A stretch of 64,000 nucleotides of DNA from Zanthoxylum bungeanum (GCA_019454045.1 SKCR01035578.1:20863-84862), one strand, 5' to 3'. Positions 34,985-46,748 are shown, numbered from the stretch's first letter. Numbers and translations: made by a program. The notes: generated by a model from the sequence alone, not told the origin.

Positions 34985-37729
34985 TGTTGGGGTTTTAATA
35001 AGGGCAGCACAGCGGAAGAAGCGCAGTTCGGGCTAAATCGTAGTTTAAATTTTTAAACTTACGAATAATTATTCAATATCCAATATTAATAATCAATTCA
35101 TATTTCACCTAAACATATTTATTTGATATCAAATATCGACATAAATAAGATAGAAACACTGCGAAACTTTTACGAAAATATTTTTCCGTAAAATAGCATA
35201 AAATATATTTCTGACCGATTGACTGACCAATGCAAATAAGGACTACCCACGTCAGCCCCAATATCATTTGGATAGTATGTGGGCTGCCCGAACAGTGACC
35301 AACTAACTGTTTGGACAGCCGTTACCCGGTAACGCCATTTTTCGTCGTTTTCGCATATTTTCTCTCCGAAATAATTTCTGGTAATTATTTTTCTTAGACA
35401 ATTAAAATAAATCAAATTATTCTAATTACACAATACTCAAAAACAGATTTTTATCCCAAAAATCAGATTTTTCTCATAATTAATGTGACACCCCAATAGT
35501 TTGTATTTTGATCATTTTAGTCCTAATTTGTCAAATACAAATTTAAGTGATTTCAAATCACTACCAAAATGATTTATACATATCATATACATCAAAATAC
35601 ATTTCACAACATAAAATCCACAATTTCTTCAAATTCCCAAGAGGTCCCAACATTTTTCAGATTTTATAGTTTGGTCAAAATTTGTTCAAAACAACATTAG
35701 ATGATATCCAATCAACACCAAATTAAATGTATATCATATATACATTATTATACAACACATATATGAAAAGCCCTAATTTGGGTTTAGGTTAAGAACCCTA
35801 ATTGTTTAAATTAGTTCAATTAACAAAATCAACCAAAATTAACCAAATACAACACTTAATTTAATCTCTACAACACTAAACAAGTCTCACCACTTTGAAA
35901 CAACTCAAGAACAATTATAGGTCATCAATGAGTGTCCTAACAACTCTATAATGGCAACAAGATCATCAAATGATCAAAAGAAAGCTTATACACAATTTAT
36001 AAGCTTACTTTATTAAACATACATGCATACATCTTTCTTTCATGCTTCCAACAATCAAAATACAAACATAAGAGAGTAGAAAAACTTAAGAACTACACAT
36101 ATTGTAGCCAAGAACAAAAGGAACAAGTTTCCTTCTAATAGAAAGTTGGAAAAACTTACTTAAATCTAGGGTTTCTTCATTTTTCTTATTGGTTTCTTTT
36201 ATTTTTCTCTCAACATTTTTTTTTAGTTTTTGGTGGCTTGAATAAGTGAGAAGCAAATGAAAAAACAAATCCTTAAATACTAGGTCAAGGTGGCCGAATT
36301 TGGTGTAGAAAAAGATTAGATATTTTTTTAATTTTTCAAACAAATATCTAACAAGCCAAATGCCATTTGACTTTCTTTTTCTTTAATGTAAAGTCAACAA
36401 TTTACACTAAGTAATCATTTCCAAACTTTATCATAATGGTAGATATTTATATTTTAATTACTTTAATCATTTAACAATTAAATAACTAAATAATTAATTA
36501 AATATAAATATCCCAAATACATATATTAATGATACATGTCAAATATCACAATTTGACATTTAATTAATTTGTATTTAATAAAGTCAAATATTAAATACAA
36601 ATACACGTTAATTAAGAAATGACCAAAATGTCCATTTGTATGTATCTTTTGTTTAACCGTTAAACGATTTATAAATAATCAGTATTATTCATAATTGTTG
36701 TTGTAGTGCTCTACGAGTTTATTTCATTAGTGAGACTCTCTAAGTTTAGGTATATCCATCACGAAATCAAATTTCGTGTCCATAATTTACGCACCCGTAA
36801 ATTATGACGATCACAGATAAACTCGTTGAACTATAAAGGTCGAGGTCATCGTCTATGTACAATCCATCTGTCACAGGTATTCAGATTATTCCGGAGATAT
36901 ATATATTAATATCAAATCTTTATTGGTATAATCATGTCGACGATTCTATTAATAATCTTATAATAACACTTAGAATTCACTTCTACAGTGTACCACAGAT
37001 CCATGGATTTAACAGATTGCTAATCCTCTAATGAATACTTATGCCATGTACACAGCATTCACATATCCTATCTTGGTACACACAGTATATCATGAGCATG
37101 AGTCCACACCCAACGAACAGGTAGAGGTATGATCTTAATAGATCGGTGACATGACTGCCATCTAAGTGTGGAGGATAACTCATATATCCACAGTGGTATC
37201 TCAAGTCAAAGAGTCACTATGCTAGTCAACCCGAGAAGATTCCTATTGTTGTTGGTGTACCATCTATTAGGTAATCTTCGGTGAGTCATTCAGTGTTTAT
37301 CAAATAAACACCTACACATCTATATGAGTCTCCTAAGACTCATGGTTCATTGGGATAAACCATCGGAACAAGTCACGATATACAACATGTACTGGACTTA
37401 GCGGATTTTACTAACCGACCCATGTCAGTAAATCTTGGCCAGGAACTTAATTTAATAATATATTTCTAGTAGTGACAATCCCAATGTCAATTACAAGCTA
37501 CGTTATAATTGCGCACTACATTATATATTATCGGATTTTTATCTAATATATATATATATATCACTAAACATGATTTAGTTTCAATCTAATGAATTAGATT
37601 GAATATATATAATAAAAGACAAGAGGTGCTACCATAAATAAGTAATTTTATGGAAAAAAAGTATTGCTCGTATTCATGAATCAGACATAAATACGATCTG
37701 GATTGGCACTCCGAGCACCAACCCTAACA
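34985..37729 (-). repeat. 2.7-kb LTR of decayed copia element (-)
   Basis: On the minus strand it starts TGTTAGGGTTGGTG at 37729 and ends CCCCAACA at 34985, next to the primer site. It is AT-rich and lacks credible frames. Two adjacent perfect hairpins lie at 36760-36806. No second copy is visible in the window, so the far LTR has been lost or lies under other insertions. Confidence 0.55.
36760..36806. repeat. Two adjacent perfect hairpins
   Basis: CACGAAAT/ATTTCGTG with a 3-nt loop (36760-36778) is followed two bases later by CATAATTTACG/CGTAAATTATG with a 4-nt loop (36781-36806). Stems of 8 and 11 bp are exact. Confidence 0.9.
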
Positions 37730-38082
37730 GCAAAGACCACATATCTCATTCTCTAGGCATTTTTCTTCCCATTTCCACGATCTCCATCTACTCCGGCGAT
37801 CCTCTTTCCCATTATTATCTCATCTCTCCTTCTGTTGGGATCTTTTTCCCCTTTCTCTCTGTCTTCTTTTCTAACTTCTCATTCTTTTCCATCATAGCCT
37901 TCATGAAGGCTTGAGTCGTTTCCCTCACCTTTTTTGCATCTTCTCTCTCATTCCGCAGGATTTCTTCCATCTTCTCCATCCACTCCGTTATCGAAGCCTC
38001 TGAAGTTCTATAGTTTCCATCTCTTGCCATCATCTTAGTGTGTTTGTTACTTTTTGTACTAAATCCCCACATACGGCGCCAA
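37730..38082 (-). pseudogene. 5' end of an LTR element: primer site and start of a gag-like frame
   Basis: On the minus strand a primer site TTGGCGCCGTATGTGGGGA (38064-38082) is followed by an open frame (38072-37815). Its first usable start is probably the ATG-ATG of the MMARD segment, because the nominal ATG overlaps the primer site. The product is a short, highly charged, Glu/Lys-rich coiled-coil-like peptide ending at a stop. The element is cut at 37730 by the neighbouring copia LTR. The primer site is of the same type as in element D. Confidence 0.45.
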
Positions 38083-38790
38083 CTATTGACAGCTGTTTTT
38101 TATTCCAAGGATAATTCGGGAAAAACTACTCCTCGAACAAACCTCCCCCAAATAGTGAGTTTATTTGGTTAGTTTGGAACCAAAGCAAACTAAACATGCG
38201 AATAAGAAATCACAAAGAAAACAAAGGATTTAATGTGATTCGGTGGAATGGATCTAACCTACGTCCATATATATATAAATAAAGAACTTTTGTTACAAGA
38301 TCGGGTGAAACCAACTTGCCTTATCTCTCTCTAACACTAAGCTTTTAGCTCCCTTTTACAAGTTGTGAAAATGCTAAAATTGATAGAAAATAATCATCAC
38401 CCATTTCACACTGAGTCTTGAATCTCTTTATATAATGCATCTATATCCACTATTACACCAACTCATGACGTCAGCCACGTTACCCTGTAATCATTGCCCA
38501 TGATCTTTTACCTAACTCCTCTGCAAAACAGTAGCTCTGTCGTCTGACACAACTACCCTCTGCCATTTGAAACTCACCATTCTAGCCTTCTTACCTACTG
38601 TTACACGTTTTTCCCATGTGCCAGCCTGTATTTCAACCACTCACCTTGTTCCGTGTGTCAGGGGGATAAGCCTATGGCCTACTCTCATATCATCAACCTT
38701 TTGGGGGCTCAAATGTAGGGCTTATCTTACTCCCACATAAGCACGATACTACAAACCTCATGTATATCATCGGATCGGCATACTGAGGTG
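38083..38790 (-). mobile_element. Diverged element-D-type LTR
   Basis: It starts (forward) TATTGACAGCTG directly after the primer site, as element-D LTRs do, and shares phrases such as TTATTTGGTTAGTTTGGAACCAAAGCAAAC and GATTCGGTGGAATGGATCTAACCTACGTCCA in part. It then diverges. A TATA-like TTTATATAA lies near 38430. The right boundary is uncertain. Confidence 0.4.
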
Positions 38791-39655
38791 TTTGATACTT
38801 GATCATTTTCTTCTATTCTTTACAAGGTCGGTTCGAGATTCCTTCACCTCCCCCACTTTCTCTTTGCAATTCCTGACCATTCTCGGCAAGTACTTGAAGG
38901 CTTATGAGCCTCATTTGCTTCCTTGTTTGGTGTATGTGACTATGCCTTTGTTAGCTTACTCCAAATCCCATTCCCATCGTTACAACATAATAACAAATCC
39001 CCCGATATCCTCGAGTCGGTCTTCATCTGCGCAAATGTTAATTGAAGCCTATTTCCAATTTCTATATTCTTCTTCTTTTTATTTGAGTATCCTCTCCCTT
39101 TTATAGTTCATTGAACTGAGGGGTTCAATTAAACCTATTTCCATATTCTTCTTTTATTTATTTTATTTATTATTATTCAATAACTCATCAAGATGCAATA
39201 AACTAAGTAAAGGTAACTTGCTATCTTGAAGACATTCTAGAGTTGAGAAGCCAATGACAGGAACAAGCGAGGGTGAAATAACGGGGATTTGACTAAAGTT
39301 AGGGCTCGTGACCGAGAGGTCCCAATTTGGTGCCTTCATTGAGAAGATACTTGCTACAAAGGACCTGTTATGTGAAAAGGAAGAGCTCAGATTTGATTTT
39401 GAAGGCTACTAGAAAAATCAGAACAATAATAATGTCTAAGAAAATTTACGCATTGTTACGAAAACGAATAGAAAATTCAACTTGGATTCCGAATCACGGC
39501 GAAAGCTTTTGGGAAATTTTCTTAACACCTAAATGTCAATTTTAACACTGAACTCACATTAATTGGATCTCCCAATTGTTTACGGCAAATTTAGAAGTTG
39601 ACTGTCGCGTAGAGAATGCCATCCGAAAAACTCTCTTTGCAGAAGAACGAATAAA
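38791..39655. other. Unassigned sequence left of element D
   Basis: This holds open frames of 60-104 codons (38792-39106, 39327-39545, 39576 onward, all +), none recognisable. The last is interrupted by element D and remains open for a further ~46 codons at 56561-56700 when one TSD copy is removed. Possibly a decayed gene or an older repeat. Confidence 0.35.
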
Positions 39656-39660
39656 GAAAC
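39656..39660. other. TSD GAAAC (left) of element D
   Basis: GAAAC precedes the first LTR base at 39661 and recurs at 56556-56560 directly after the last LTR (…CCAACAACA). The whole four-LTR structure is therefore one insertion. Confidence 0.8.
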
Positions 39661-39806
39661 TATTGACGACTGATTTTTGGGAAACCTTCCTTCACATAGG
39701 AATTTGTTTGGTTATGGGAAACCAAAAGCAAACTTGTGGAAAGGCGGAAAAAAAACACACAGATTGGCAAATGAGTATTAACGTGGTCGGCAGGACGAAT
39801 CAAACC
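39661..39806 (-). repeat. Element D terminal LTR, part 1 (continues at 49821)
   Basis: It matches the first ~145 bp (forward) of the other element-D LTRs: TGATTTTTGGGA, TTTGGTTATGGGAAACCAAAAGC, CACACAGATTGGCAAATGAG. It is interrupted at 39806 by Copia-2. Confidence 0.85.
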
Positions 39807-41730
39807 TGTTAGACATTATGTCCCATAGCGTCACTGTTTGTAAATGATATTGTATTATTGTACAAAATTAACTATGTGATAATGAAATTGCCTTTTGCCG
39901 TTTTGTAATATTATTTACTTTGATATATAAATGGCGAAAGTCCATATGATTAATACCGGATTGAGATGATATGAGACAGTATCAATCCATAAAGGTTTAA
40001 TCATTAAATATCCCTAGTCGGAGTATTATCGAGATCGGACATCGATAATGCGGAATAGACTAGTATTGCGCTTGTGCACGTTGTGAGGGCACAACGGCAT
40101 AGTTCTCATATATTTAAGTATTGGATACTTATGCAAGTGCGATAGGAGGTTGTGTTTTACCGATGGTACGGAAAACAGCTTCGCTCTGGATAGACCCCGC
40201 GGAATCCCATTGGTAGTATGTCTGCGTGTCTATGGGAGGCCGCATCAGGGTAGGTGTATATGGTCTTAACCTGAGACTTACATCGCTAGTACTTGCGACA
40301 ATCGGTAAACTTTGGTTTTGGTGGTTGGGGACCTTAACCGGTTCTGTGTACACCTCTTCTGGGTTTATCGAGAATCGTAGTGTACTGGATGTGATGTCGA
40401 GATGGAAGTATCACTTCAGACATATGGAGGTGATGATCACGCAGGACACAGAACTAGTACTCTATAAAAGGTTGCAACCGTCGGGACAATATGACCAGGT
40501 CAGGATTGTCCGATTTAAAGAGACTAGTTGCTTGATGTCCGATATATGTTTCGTACGGGGCAGACACATCTCCAGCCCCAGGCCTAACATGTGATCGTCC
40601 GATACTGGATCGATGTACGCAATACTACGGTATACTACGCTTGATATAGATCTTATATTCCTATAAGAATATTTCTGGAGAATTGGGTAGGCATGGCGCT
40701 TTGCTAGAAGCCAACCTTGTCTTGTGAATCGGTAAAAACGTAGTACGAGGTACGTACGTGTTCGGATTATCCGACGACCGTATTTACTGCCAACATATCC
40801 GGAGATCTCTTGGGTCGCTTCCTGAAGATTCACCTATGATATTTGATTCGGACTTAATTAATCTTGGATTAATTGCGGAGAAACTTTATCTTGGATAAAG
40901 TGCCTTATTTAGAGAGAGAACGATTAATTTGGAATTAATCGATAAAATTTTTATATTCGATATAATAATCGAAATTCGATTTCGACGCGAAATTAAAATT
41001 AGATTTTAATTCGGGCATACGAGTTAATTTAGAATTAATTCGTTAGCGACGTAAATAATAATTTCGCTAGGCGCAATTATTTATTTAAATTCGGATTTAA
41101 TTAACGTCGCGACGTAAGTTCGGTATTTCGGAAATATCGAACCCGAACGCGTGAGTGCACGTGGGCCCACTTTCATTTGGAAACGTGTGGGGCCCACATG
41201 ACACATGTCATTATATGCATTATTTAATTGTTAATGCATTGCATGGTGATAGTGTACAATACACTCAATGGTTTTGCATGGAGTTTGAGTGTTTGACACT
41301 CTAAGCCATTGCATGATTGTGTCATAAGTTTATTATTAATTTAATAAATATTATGGCATAAATATAAATTGATTTTTGGTAACAAAAATTAATTACACAA
41401 AAAAAACTCTCTCTCTCTCACAATGCCGTGACTTCCATTAGGGCAAAGAAGATTTGATTTTCTTTTCTCCATTTGCTAGCACATTGAAGGATCAAAGGAG
41501 GTGATAGGGGGAAACCATCAAAGAGCTTGGAATACACAAAGCTTGGAGCTTCAACTCTTCTTCCTCCCTTGGCCGAAACTTGAAGCTTGGAGATTCAAAG
41601 ATTTCTTCATCACTTCTCATCACAAAAGCTTTGTAAGTATGATTCCGCCATGCTTCAAGATTATTATATATATTCATTGTTGTATTTCATATGCTTAATC
41701 TTTCCTTGGGACATATAATAGAAACCAACA
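39807..41730 (+). repeat. Copia-2 5' LTR
   Basis: It begins TGTTAGACATTATGTCCC and ends GAAACCAACA. It contains overlapping open frames on both strands (40226-40594 +, 40462-40833 -) that recur in the 3' LTR; these are not supported as genes. Confidence 0.95.
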
Positions 41731-41731
41731 A

Positions 41732-41746
41732 TGGTATCATGGAGCC
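41732..41746 (+). other. Copia-2 primer-binding site
   Basis: TGGTATCATGGAGCC starts two bases after the LTR end and matches the 3' end of initiator tRNA-Met in the usual copia way. Confidence 0.8.
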
Positions 41747-43917
41747 ATGGTTAAGCATGAAATACTTTAGGTTAAAATTTGGGTAAAATTGATTGAAGCA
41801 TGTTCTTGTGAAATTTGATGAATGAGTATGCTTACATGTATATAGAATGATGTTATATGGAATCAATTTTGAGAAAAATGCATTGGATGATTTTTCCCCA
41901 AAAATGTAACCTTGGCCGAATGTGTTGCTACTTGGAGTGGATTGGAATTTTTTGTGTTTAAGATCATTGGATGACTTAGAACGTATACGGGACGTAGATT
42001 AGTAATTCAATCGGATTGAAAAACAAATCGACACAAAAAACTCACCTTGGCCGAATACTAATAGACATGAAAATGGACTTGATTTTTGTTCAAATTAATG
42101 TTGGACATATGTTTTGAACAATAGATGATTAATAAATTAAATGGGTATTTTTGAAATATTTGGTTTAATATATTAATCTTGGTTACACTTTAATTAATTG
42201 GACTTTATGTTTGGAATATTAAAATTAATTAATGGGCTTAATTGGTGAATTGGGCTTTTAATATTGTATTTGGGCATAATGGGCTTGGTTGGACCAAGTA
42301 GATTTGGGCCAAAAGGATTGGATCCAATTTGGGCCTAAATCACTCCATTAAGTCCAAATATAATATAATGGGCTTTAAAAATTAATTGGGCCTTATGGGC
42401 TTAAAATTGGTTTTATGGCATTTAAGGGTGATTCCTTATTTGGGCTTGGTAATTGGGTTTGACCCACATTGACCAAAGCCCAAGCCTTAATAAATCAATT
42501 GAAAGCCCATTTGACTTGAATTAAATTAAACATTGGATGTTAGTTGGGCTTTGAGACCCAATAGAATTAGATTTAGAATCTAAGTCTTTAAAGCACATTA
42601 AAAGTGTAAACATTTAATTTGGAATTAAATAATTGAATTAGTATTGAATACGAATTAAATTAGATTTAATAAGTAGTTCGATATAATTCGCGAATTCGTA
42701 CCTTATGTACTTATTCTCAATCGAGTTGGACTCGCGCAAAATCAAACCGTTGTTTGAACATTGGATGATCACTTAAACAAAGACTAATTAATTGGATTAG
42801 ATTGGTTGTAAAGCATGTCTTGTTTGAATATATATGTATGTGATGAATGAATAGTGTATATCGGATGGATATTAGAAGGGAAAGGGTAATTTTAGAAATA
42901 TTGTAAATTTGGAATTTATAAATTGGACCTGCGTGTCCAGCCTTATCTCTTTTCTCTTTGTATTCTCTTCTCACCTAATTCCCCTCAATGTAAATGAGGT
43001 TTCTCTTATTGTATTATGTAATTGGGTAGTAGTAGAATAGTGCTAGCGGGGAGAGGAAAGGAGAGTGATTTGTTCTAGGAACAAGTTGTTTATATATCCA
43101 TCCGCATATCACTATTAATTTACTTTACGCGCTTTATGATGTTTTAGAAGCATGCTTAAGGGTGTATGATGATGAGACCTAACAAAGATAAATAAATTGG
43201 TTGCCAATTACGCGAAAATCCCTCAATTTATATTAAGCAAATATCCTTCCATTGAATGATTCTTGTTCAAGATCCGAAGTTGGCATTGGTTTGTTTTTGA
43301 CCAAAGTCAAGACCTTTGTCAATCAAGGATGTACTTGAATCATGAGAGTTTTGTTGCATATCGGTGTCTTGTCCAAATCGTGATTTTTATTGGCCAAAGT
43401 CAAGATCACTTTTGTCCAATGACATTGATTACGAAACTTTCCTCGTCAATGGGTCCCGCTTAACTGGAATCATTAGGTTTGTTTTTGGCCAAAGCCAAGG
43501 CCTAGATGATTCGGAGGATAGGGTTAGGAAAATGTAATGGATACATTGACATTATACATATGTTTCGGACTTGGATGTCCACCTAACCGGATCTAGGAAT
43601 TGGATGAGATCCAATTGATCATAGAGATCTACCTAAGTTAAATAGCATACAAGTTTATTGGCCAAAGTCAAGGTTGTGTGTTATTTAACGGGATCCTAGC
43701 CCACTAGGAAATTCGATTTCCCGAGTTCTCTACAGAGGGTTAGAGACTTGAAGAAAATAGTGGGAGGCTATTATTGAATTTGCAATTTCGTTCAGATACT
43801 TAGCCTTACGCGTCTTTCAAAATTATTTCGTCAATATTTAAATAATTAGTTGGACTAATATATTGTTATTTTACTTGTAACAGTTTGACTGTACCCATAA
43901 CATCGTTGACTTTATAG
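41747..43917 (+). other. Copia-2 long leader (single copy of the unit amplified in Copia-1)
   Basis: This is homologous to the Copia-1 leader: the TTTTTCCCCAAA stretch, GGGCTTTGAGACCC, GGACCTGCGTGTCCAGCC and TTTGTTCTAGGAACAA landmarks. It occurs once here. Four CCAAAGTCAAGA-like motifs are near 43301, 43394, 43488 and 43662. The ~60-bp TTGGACTATAGT repeats precede gag. No gene is seen. Confidence 0.75.
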
Positions 43918-44640
43918 TTGGACTATAGTTGTCAAGATGACTGGCAAGGTAATATCCGCGACATAATCATGGGCGATAATGTCTTCAAAGGGACAAACTT
44001 TGCCGACTGGGAAATGAACCTCAAGATAGTGCTTGGGGCTGAGAGGGTGCTGTATACTATTCAGAGACCTCTCCCGCCTAAACCCACTGAGCCACTGGAG
44101 CTAGAGTTATGGAAGACTCATAGTGACGATTGTGACCAAGCTCAGTCAGTTATGCTAGCTGCAATGACCCAGCATTTCAGACGCCAGAACAGGGACTTGG
44201 ATCCCTATAACATGATGGCAAGATTGCGTGATCTCCACCGCACCAACAAGCGGATGGAGAGGTACGAGCTAGTAAGGAAACTCTTCCGCTCCCGGATGAC
44301 AGACGGCGCATCAGTTGAGGCCCACGGGACTCAAATGATCGCTGACATAGATGAGTTAGCCAAGATGGGCATTGTCTTGGAGGCAGAGCTGACGATTGAT
44401 ATGCTATTACAATCGCTACCCGATACTTGGAAACAAATCATCATCAACTATAAGTTGATGGACACTGACGACACTCTTGGAGAGTTGTTGTCCGTGCTGA
44501 AGGAGTCCGAAAAGGAACTCCTAAAGGGGAGCAAGCGCGAGGCGCATTATGCATCGACCTCTCATGCGCCAAGGCTGGGCCCAAGGCAATTGGAGGTGCG
44601 AGGAAGAAGAAGTTCAAGAACAAGGGCAAAGGCAAGTTGA
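43918..44640 (+). CDS. gag: Copia-2 Gag, N-terminal and central part
   Basis: The true start is probably ATG 43969 (MGDNVFKG, residue 18 of the longest frame), because that segment is shared with the Copia-1 relic. The product resembles copia Gag (UBN2-type): NF.DW.MNLKIVL near the start, a W-THSDDCDQAQSVMLAAM helix region and a long helical body ending LLSVLKESEKELLKG. The frame closes at 44638-44640 only because of a one-base loss near 44565. In the next frame the basic segment with KKKFKNKGKGK continues to the zinc knuckle. Gag would form the virus-like particle in the cytoplasm. Confidence 0.85.
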   Translation: MDYSCQDDWQGNIRDIIMGDNVFKGTNFADWEMNLKIVLGAERVLYTIQRPLPPKPTEPLELELWKTHSDDCDQAQSVMLAAMTQHFRRQNRDLDPYNMMARLRDLHRTNKRMERYELVRKLFRSRMTDGASVEAHGTQMIADIDELAKMGIVLEAELTIDMLLQSLPDTWKQIIINYKLMDTDDTLGELLSVLKESEKELLKGSKREAHYASTSHAPRLGPRQLEVRGRRSSRTRAKAS

Positions 44641-44996
44641 CAGTGGCTTCTAGGAAGCCAAAGGACAAATCTCGCGACATCTGCCTCAACTGCGGCAAGA
44701 GGGGTCACTGGAAACGTGACTGCCGAATGGGCATAGGGCAGAGGGAGGATATCAAGGCTGGCAAGGCTATCGCCTCTGGTATGTTTGTTATTGAGATAAA
44801 TATGAATACTTCTAGTTTTAAAAATTGGATTTTTGATTCTGGTTGTGGTGCTCATATTTGTACTGATGTGCAGGATCTGCAGGATAGCAGGGTGCTGGCG
44901 TCAGGGGAGGGATCTACGGGTCGGAAACGGAACACCTGTTGCTGTTTTGGCCGTAGGGACTTTTGTTTTAGAACTGCCCTCAGGGCATGTACTTAA
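44637..44996 (+). CDS. gag-pol: Copia-2 Gag zinc knuckle and protease active site
   Basis: The frame reads CLNCGKRGHWKRDC (CX2CX4HX4C, nucleic-acid binding) around residues 16-29 and WIFDSGCGAHICTDV (copia aspartic protease, catalytic DSG) about 40 residues later. It then shifts at about 44910 (apparently two bases lost) and the protein continues in the frame beginning at 44833. The protease active site is intact, unlike in Copia-1, where DSG is DSR. Confidence 0.85.
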   Translation: MTVASRKPKDKSRDICLNCGKRGHWKRDCRMGIGQREDIKAGKAIASGMFVIEINMNTSSFKNWIFDSGCGAHICTDVQDLQDSRVLASGEGSTGRKRNTCCCFGRRDFCFRTALRACT

Positions 44997-45125
44997 ACTT
45001 TTGAACTGTTATTTTGTACCTAGTTTAACTAGGAATATTATATCTGTATCCTTGTTAACCCAGCAGGGTTACACTTTTGTATTTAGAAACACGGGGTGTA
45101 TATTTATAAAAATGATGCAGAAATT
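44905..45125 (+). CDS. pol: Copia-2 protease C-terminal half
   Basis: In this frame the sequence GNGTPVAVLAVGTFVLELPSG is followed by the LLNCYFVPSLTRNIISVSLLTQQGY signature, which is the conserved end of the copia protease (…VP.L..NL.S...L). It runs out of frame at about 45100, where an A-run appears one base short, and continues in the 45096 frame. Confidence 0.8.
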
Positions 45126-45518
45126 TGCACAGCTGTTGCAAATAACGGTCTTTATATTTTGAATATAAATGAATCTCCTAAAATGACAAACAAAAGGCTC
45201 AAAAGGAGTAATCTAAAAGATGAAGCTTATATGTGGCATTGTCGTCTAGGACACATCAACAAGACTCGCATATCCACACTTTCGAAGAGTGGGTACTTGG
45301 ACGAATTTGATCCCAATTCATATGACGTCTGCGAATCTTGTCTTTTAGGCAAAATGCCTAAATCACCTTTTAGCGGTAAAGGTGAACGTGCCACAGAACT
45401 GTTGGCTCTCGTTCATACTGACGTATGCGGGCCCATGTCTAGCCAGGCTAGAGGTGGATTTCACTACTTCGTAACTTTACAGATGATGCATCTCGTTACG
45501 GTTATGTGTATCTTATGA
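45096..45518 (+). CDS. pol: Copia-2 pre-integrase and integrase N-terminus
   Basis: It contains MWHCRLGHIN (GAG_pre-integrase), a KS..DVCESCLLGKM segment with the integrase zinc-site cysteines, and LVHTDVCGPM, where Asp is the first residue of the DDE triad. The frame is lost at about 45477, in a T-run one base short (ACTTTACAG in place of the expected ACTTTTACAG), and continues at 45506. Confidence 0.85.
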   Translation: MYIYKNDAEICTAVANNGLYILNINESPKMTNKRLKRSNLKDEAYMWHCRLGHINKTRISTLSKSGYLDEFDPNSYDVCESCLLGKMPKSPFSGKGERATELLALVHTDVCGPMSSQARGGFHYFVTLQMMHLVTVMCIL

Positions 45519-46069
45519 GACACAAGTCGGAAACTTTTGAGAAATTCAAAGAGTTTCGACACGAAGTGGAGAAACAAACAGGGAAGAGTATTAAGACATT
45601 ACGGTCAGACCGTGGTGGCGAATACTTAAGTTATGAGTTTCAAGATTACTTGAAAGAATATGGTATTCTTTCACAGTGGACTCCTCCTGGAACACCGCAA
45701 TTAAACGGTGTGTCCGAACGGAGAAACCGCACCTTGTTGGACATGGTAAGGTCAATGATGAGTCGCACTGAGCTACCAATATCCTTCTGGGGATACGCAT
45801 TAAACAGTGCTATACTTATTTTGAATAAGGTACCGTCGAAGTCTGTTGAACAGACTCCATATGAGATATGGACAGGAAGGAAACCAGGTTTCTCTTTCCT
45901 GAAGATTTGGGGATGCTGGGCATATGTTAAACGTTTGGAAGGTACCAAACTTGAACCCAAATCTGATAAATGCCTTTTCGTAGGATATCCTAGGGAAACC
46001 AAAGGATATTACTTCTATCACCCACAAGAGAACAAAAGTATTTGTTGCTCTACAAGCATTTTTCCTTGA
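45480..46069 (+). CDS. pol: Copia-2 integrase catalytic core
   Basis: The ATG-initiated frame begins at 45506. It contains TLRSDRGGEYLS (second catalytic Asp) and TPQLNGVSERRNRTLLDMVR (catalytic Glu), then FWGYALNSAILILNKVPSKSV and TPYEIWTGRKP, which together are the copia integrase signature. C-terminally CLFVGYP.ETKGYYFY is the usual tail. The stop at 46067-46069 follows a one-base insertion (AAAA in ACAAAAGTATTTG), after which the frame resumes near 46040. Confidence 0.9.
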
Positions 46070-46748
46070 GAAGGATTTTATAAATGCAGTGGTAAGTGGG
46101 AGGAAAGTAGAACTCGATGAAGATCGTAGTGATACTGTTCCTGGCAATGAATCAACGACGGAACAAGAACAGACCGTCCGGGATGAGTCTGTACCACAAA
46201 CTTCACATACACAAGGACCGCGTAGGTCGGAGAGAGTCAGAACAGTACCTGAGAGGTATGGGTTCCTGATCTCACCTCATGTAGATATTAATCTTATTGA
46301 GGATAATGAGCCGGCTACGTATGAGGAAGCGATACAAAATATCGATTCCGCTTTATGGCAAGAAGCCATGAAGTCCGAGATGGATTCCATGTACGCCAAC
46401 CAAGTTTGGACACTGGTTGATGCACCAGAAGGCGTAAAGCCTATTGGATGCAGATGGATCTTCAAGAAGAAGACCGACATGGATGGCAACGTACAAACGT
46501 ACAAAGCTAGGCTTGTAGCGAAGGGGTATCGTCAACAATATGGTATTGATTATGACGAAACCTTCTCACCCGTTGCCATGATTAAATCCATTCGGATAAT
46601 GCTTGCAATAGCTGCATATTTCGACTTCGAGATATGGCAGATGGACGTTAAAACCGCTTTCCTTAACGGAAACCTTTTGGAGGATTTTATATGCAACAGC
46701 CTGACGGTTTTATCGTACCAAGACTTGCAAACAAGGTTTGTAAGTTAA
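46040..46748 (+). CDS. pol: Copia-2 reverse transcriptase, N-terminal part
   Basis: The first ATG is 46089. A linker (EQEQTVRDESV..) ends with RRSERVR, followed by EAIQNIDSALWQEAMKSEMDS, QVWTLVDAPEGVKPIGCRWIFKKK and KARLVAKGYRQQYGIDYDETF (copia RT fingers) and QMDVKTAFLNG with the first catalytic Asp. A one-base loss at about 46686 (GATTTTATATG versus GATGTTTAC in Copia-1) ends the frame. RT resumes at 46691. Confidence 0.9.

Noticed and set aside
34985..37729. Host promoter or gene in the 2.7-kb AT-rich segment
   Set aside because: TGTT...AACA ends, the adjacent tRNA-Met-type primer site and lack of frames fit an LTR better.
38792..39106. 104-codon plus-strand frame as a host gene exon
   Set aside because: No recognisable domain, no splice context, and it lies among LTR scraps; left as unassigned.
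45591..46147. Minus-strand frames opposite Copia-2 integrase
   Set aside because: They are antisense shadows of pol and carry no motif.
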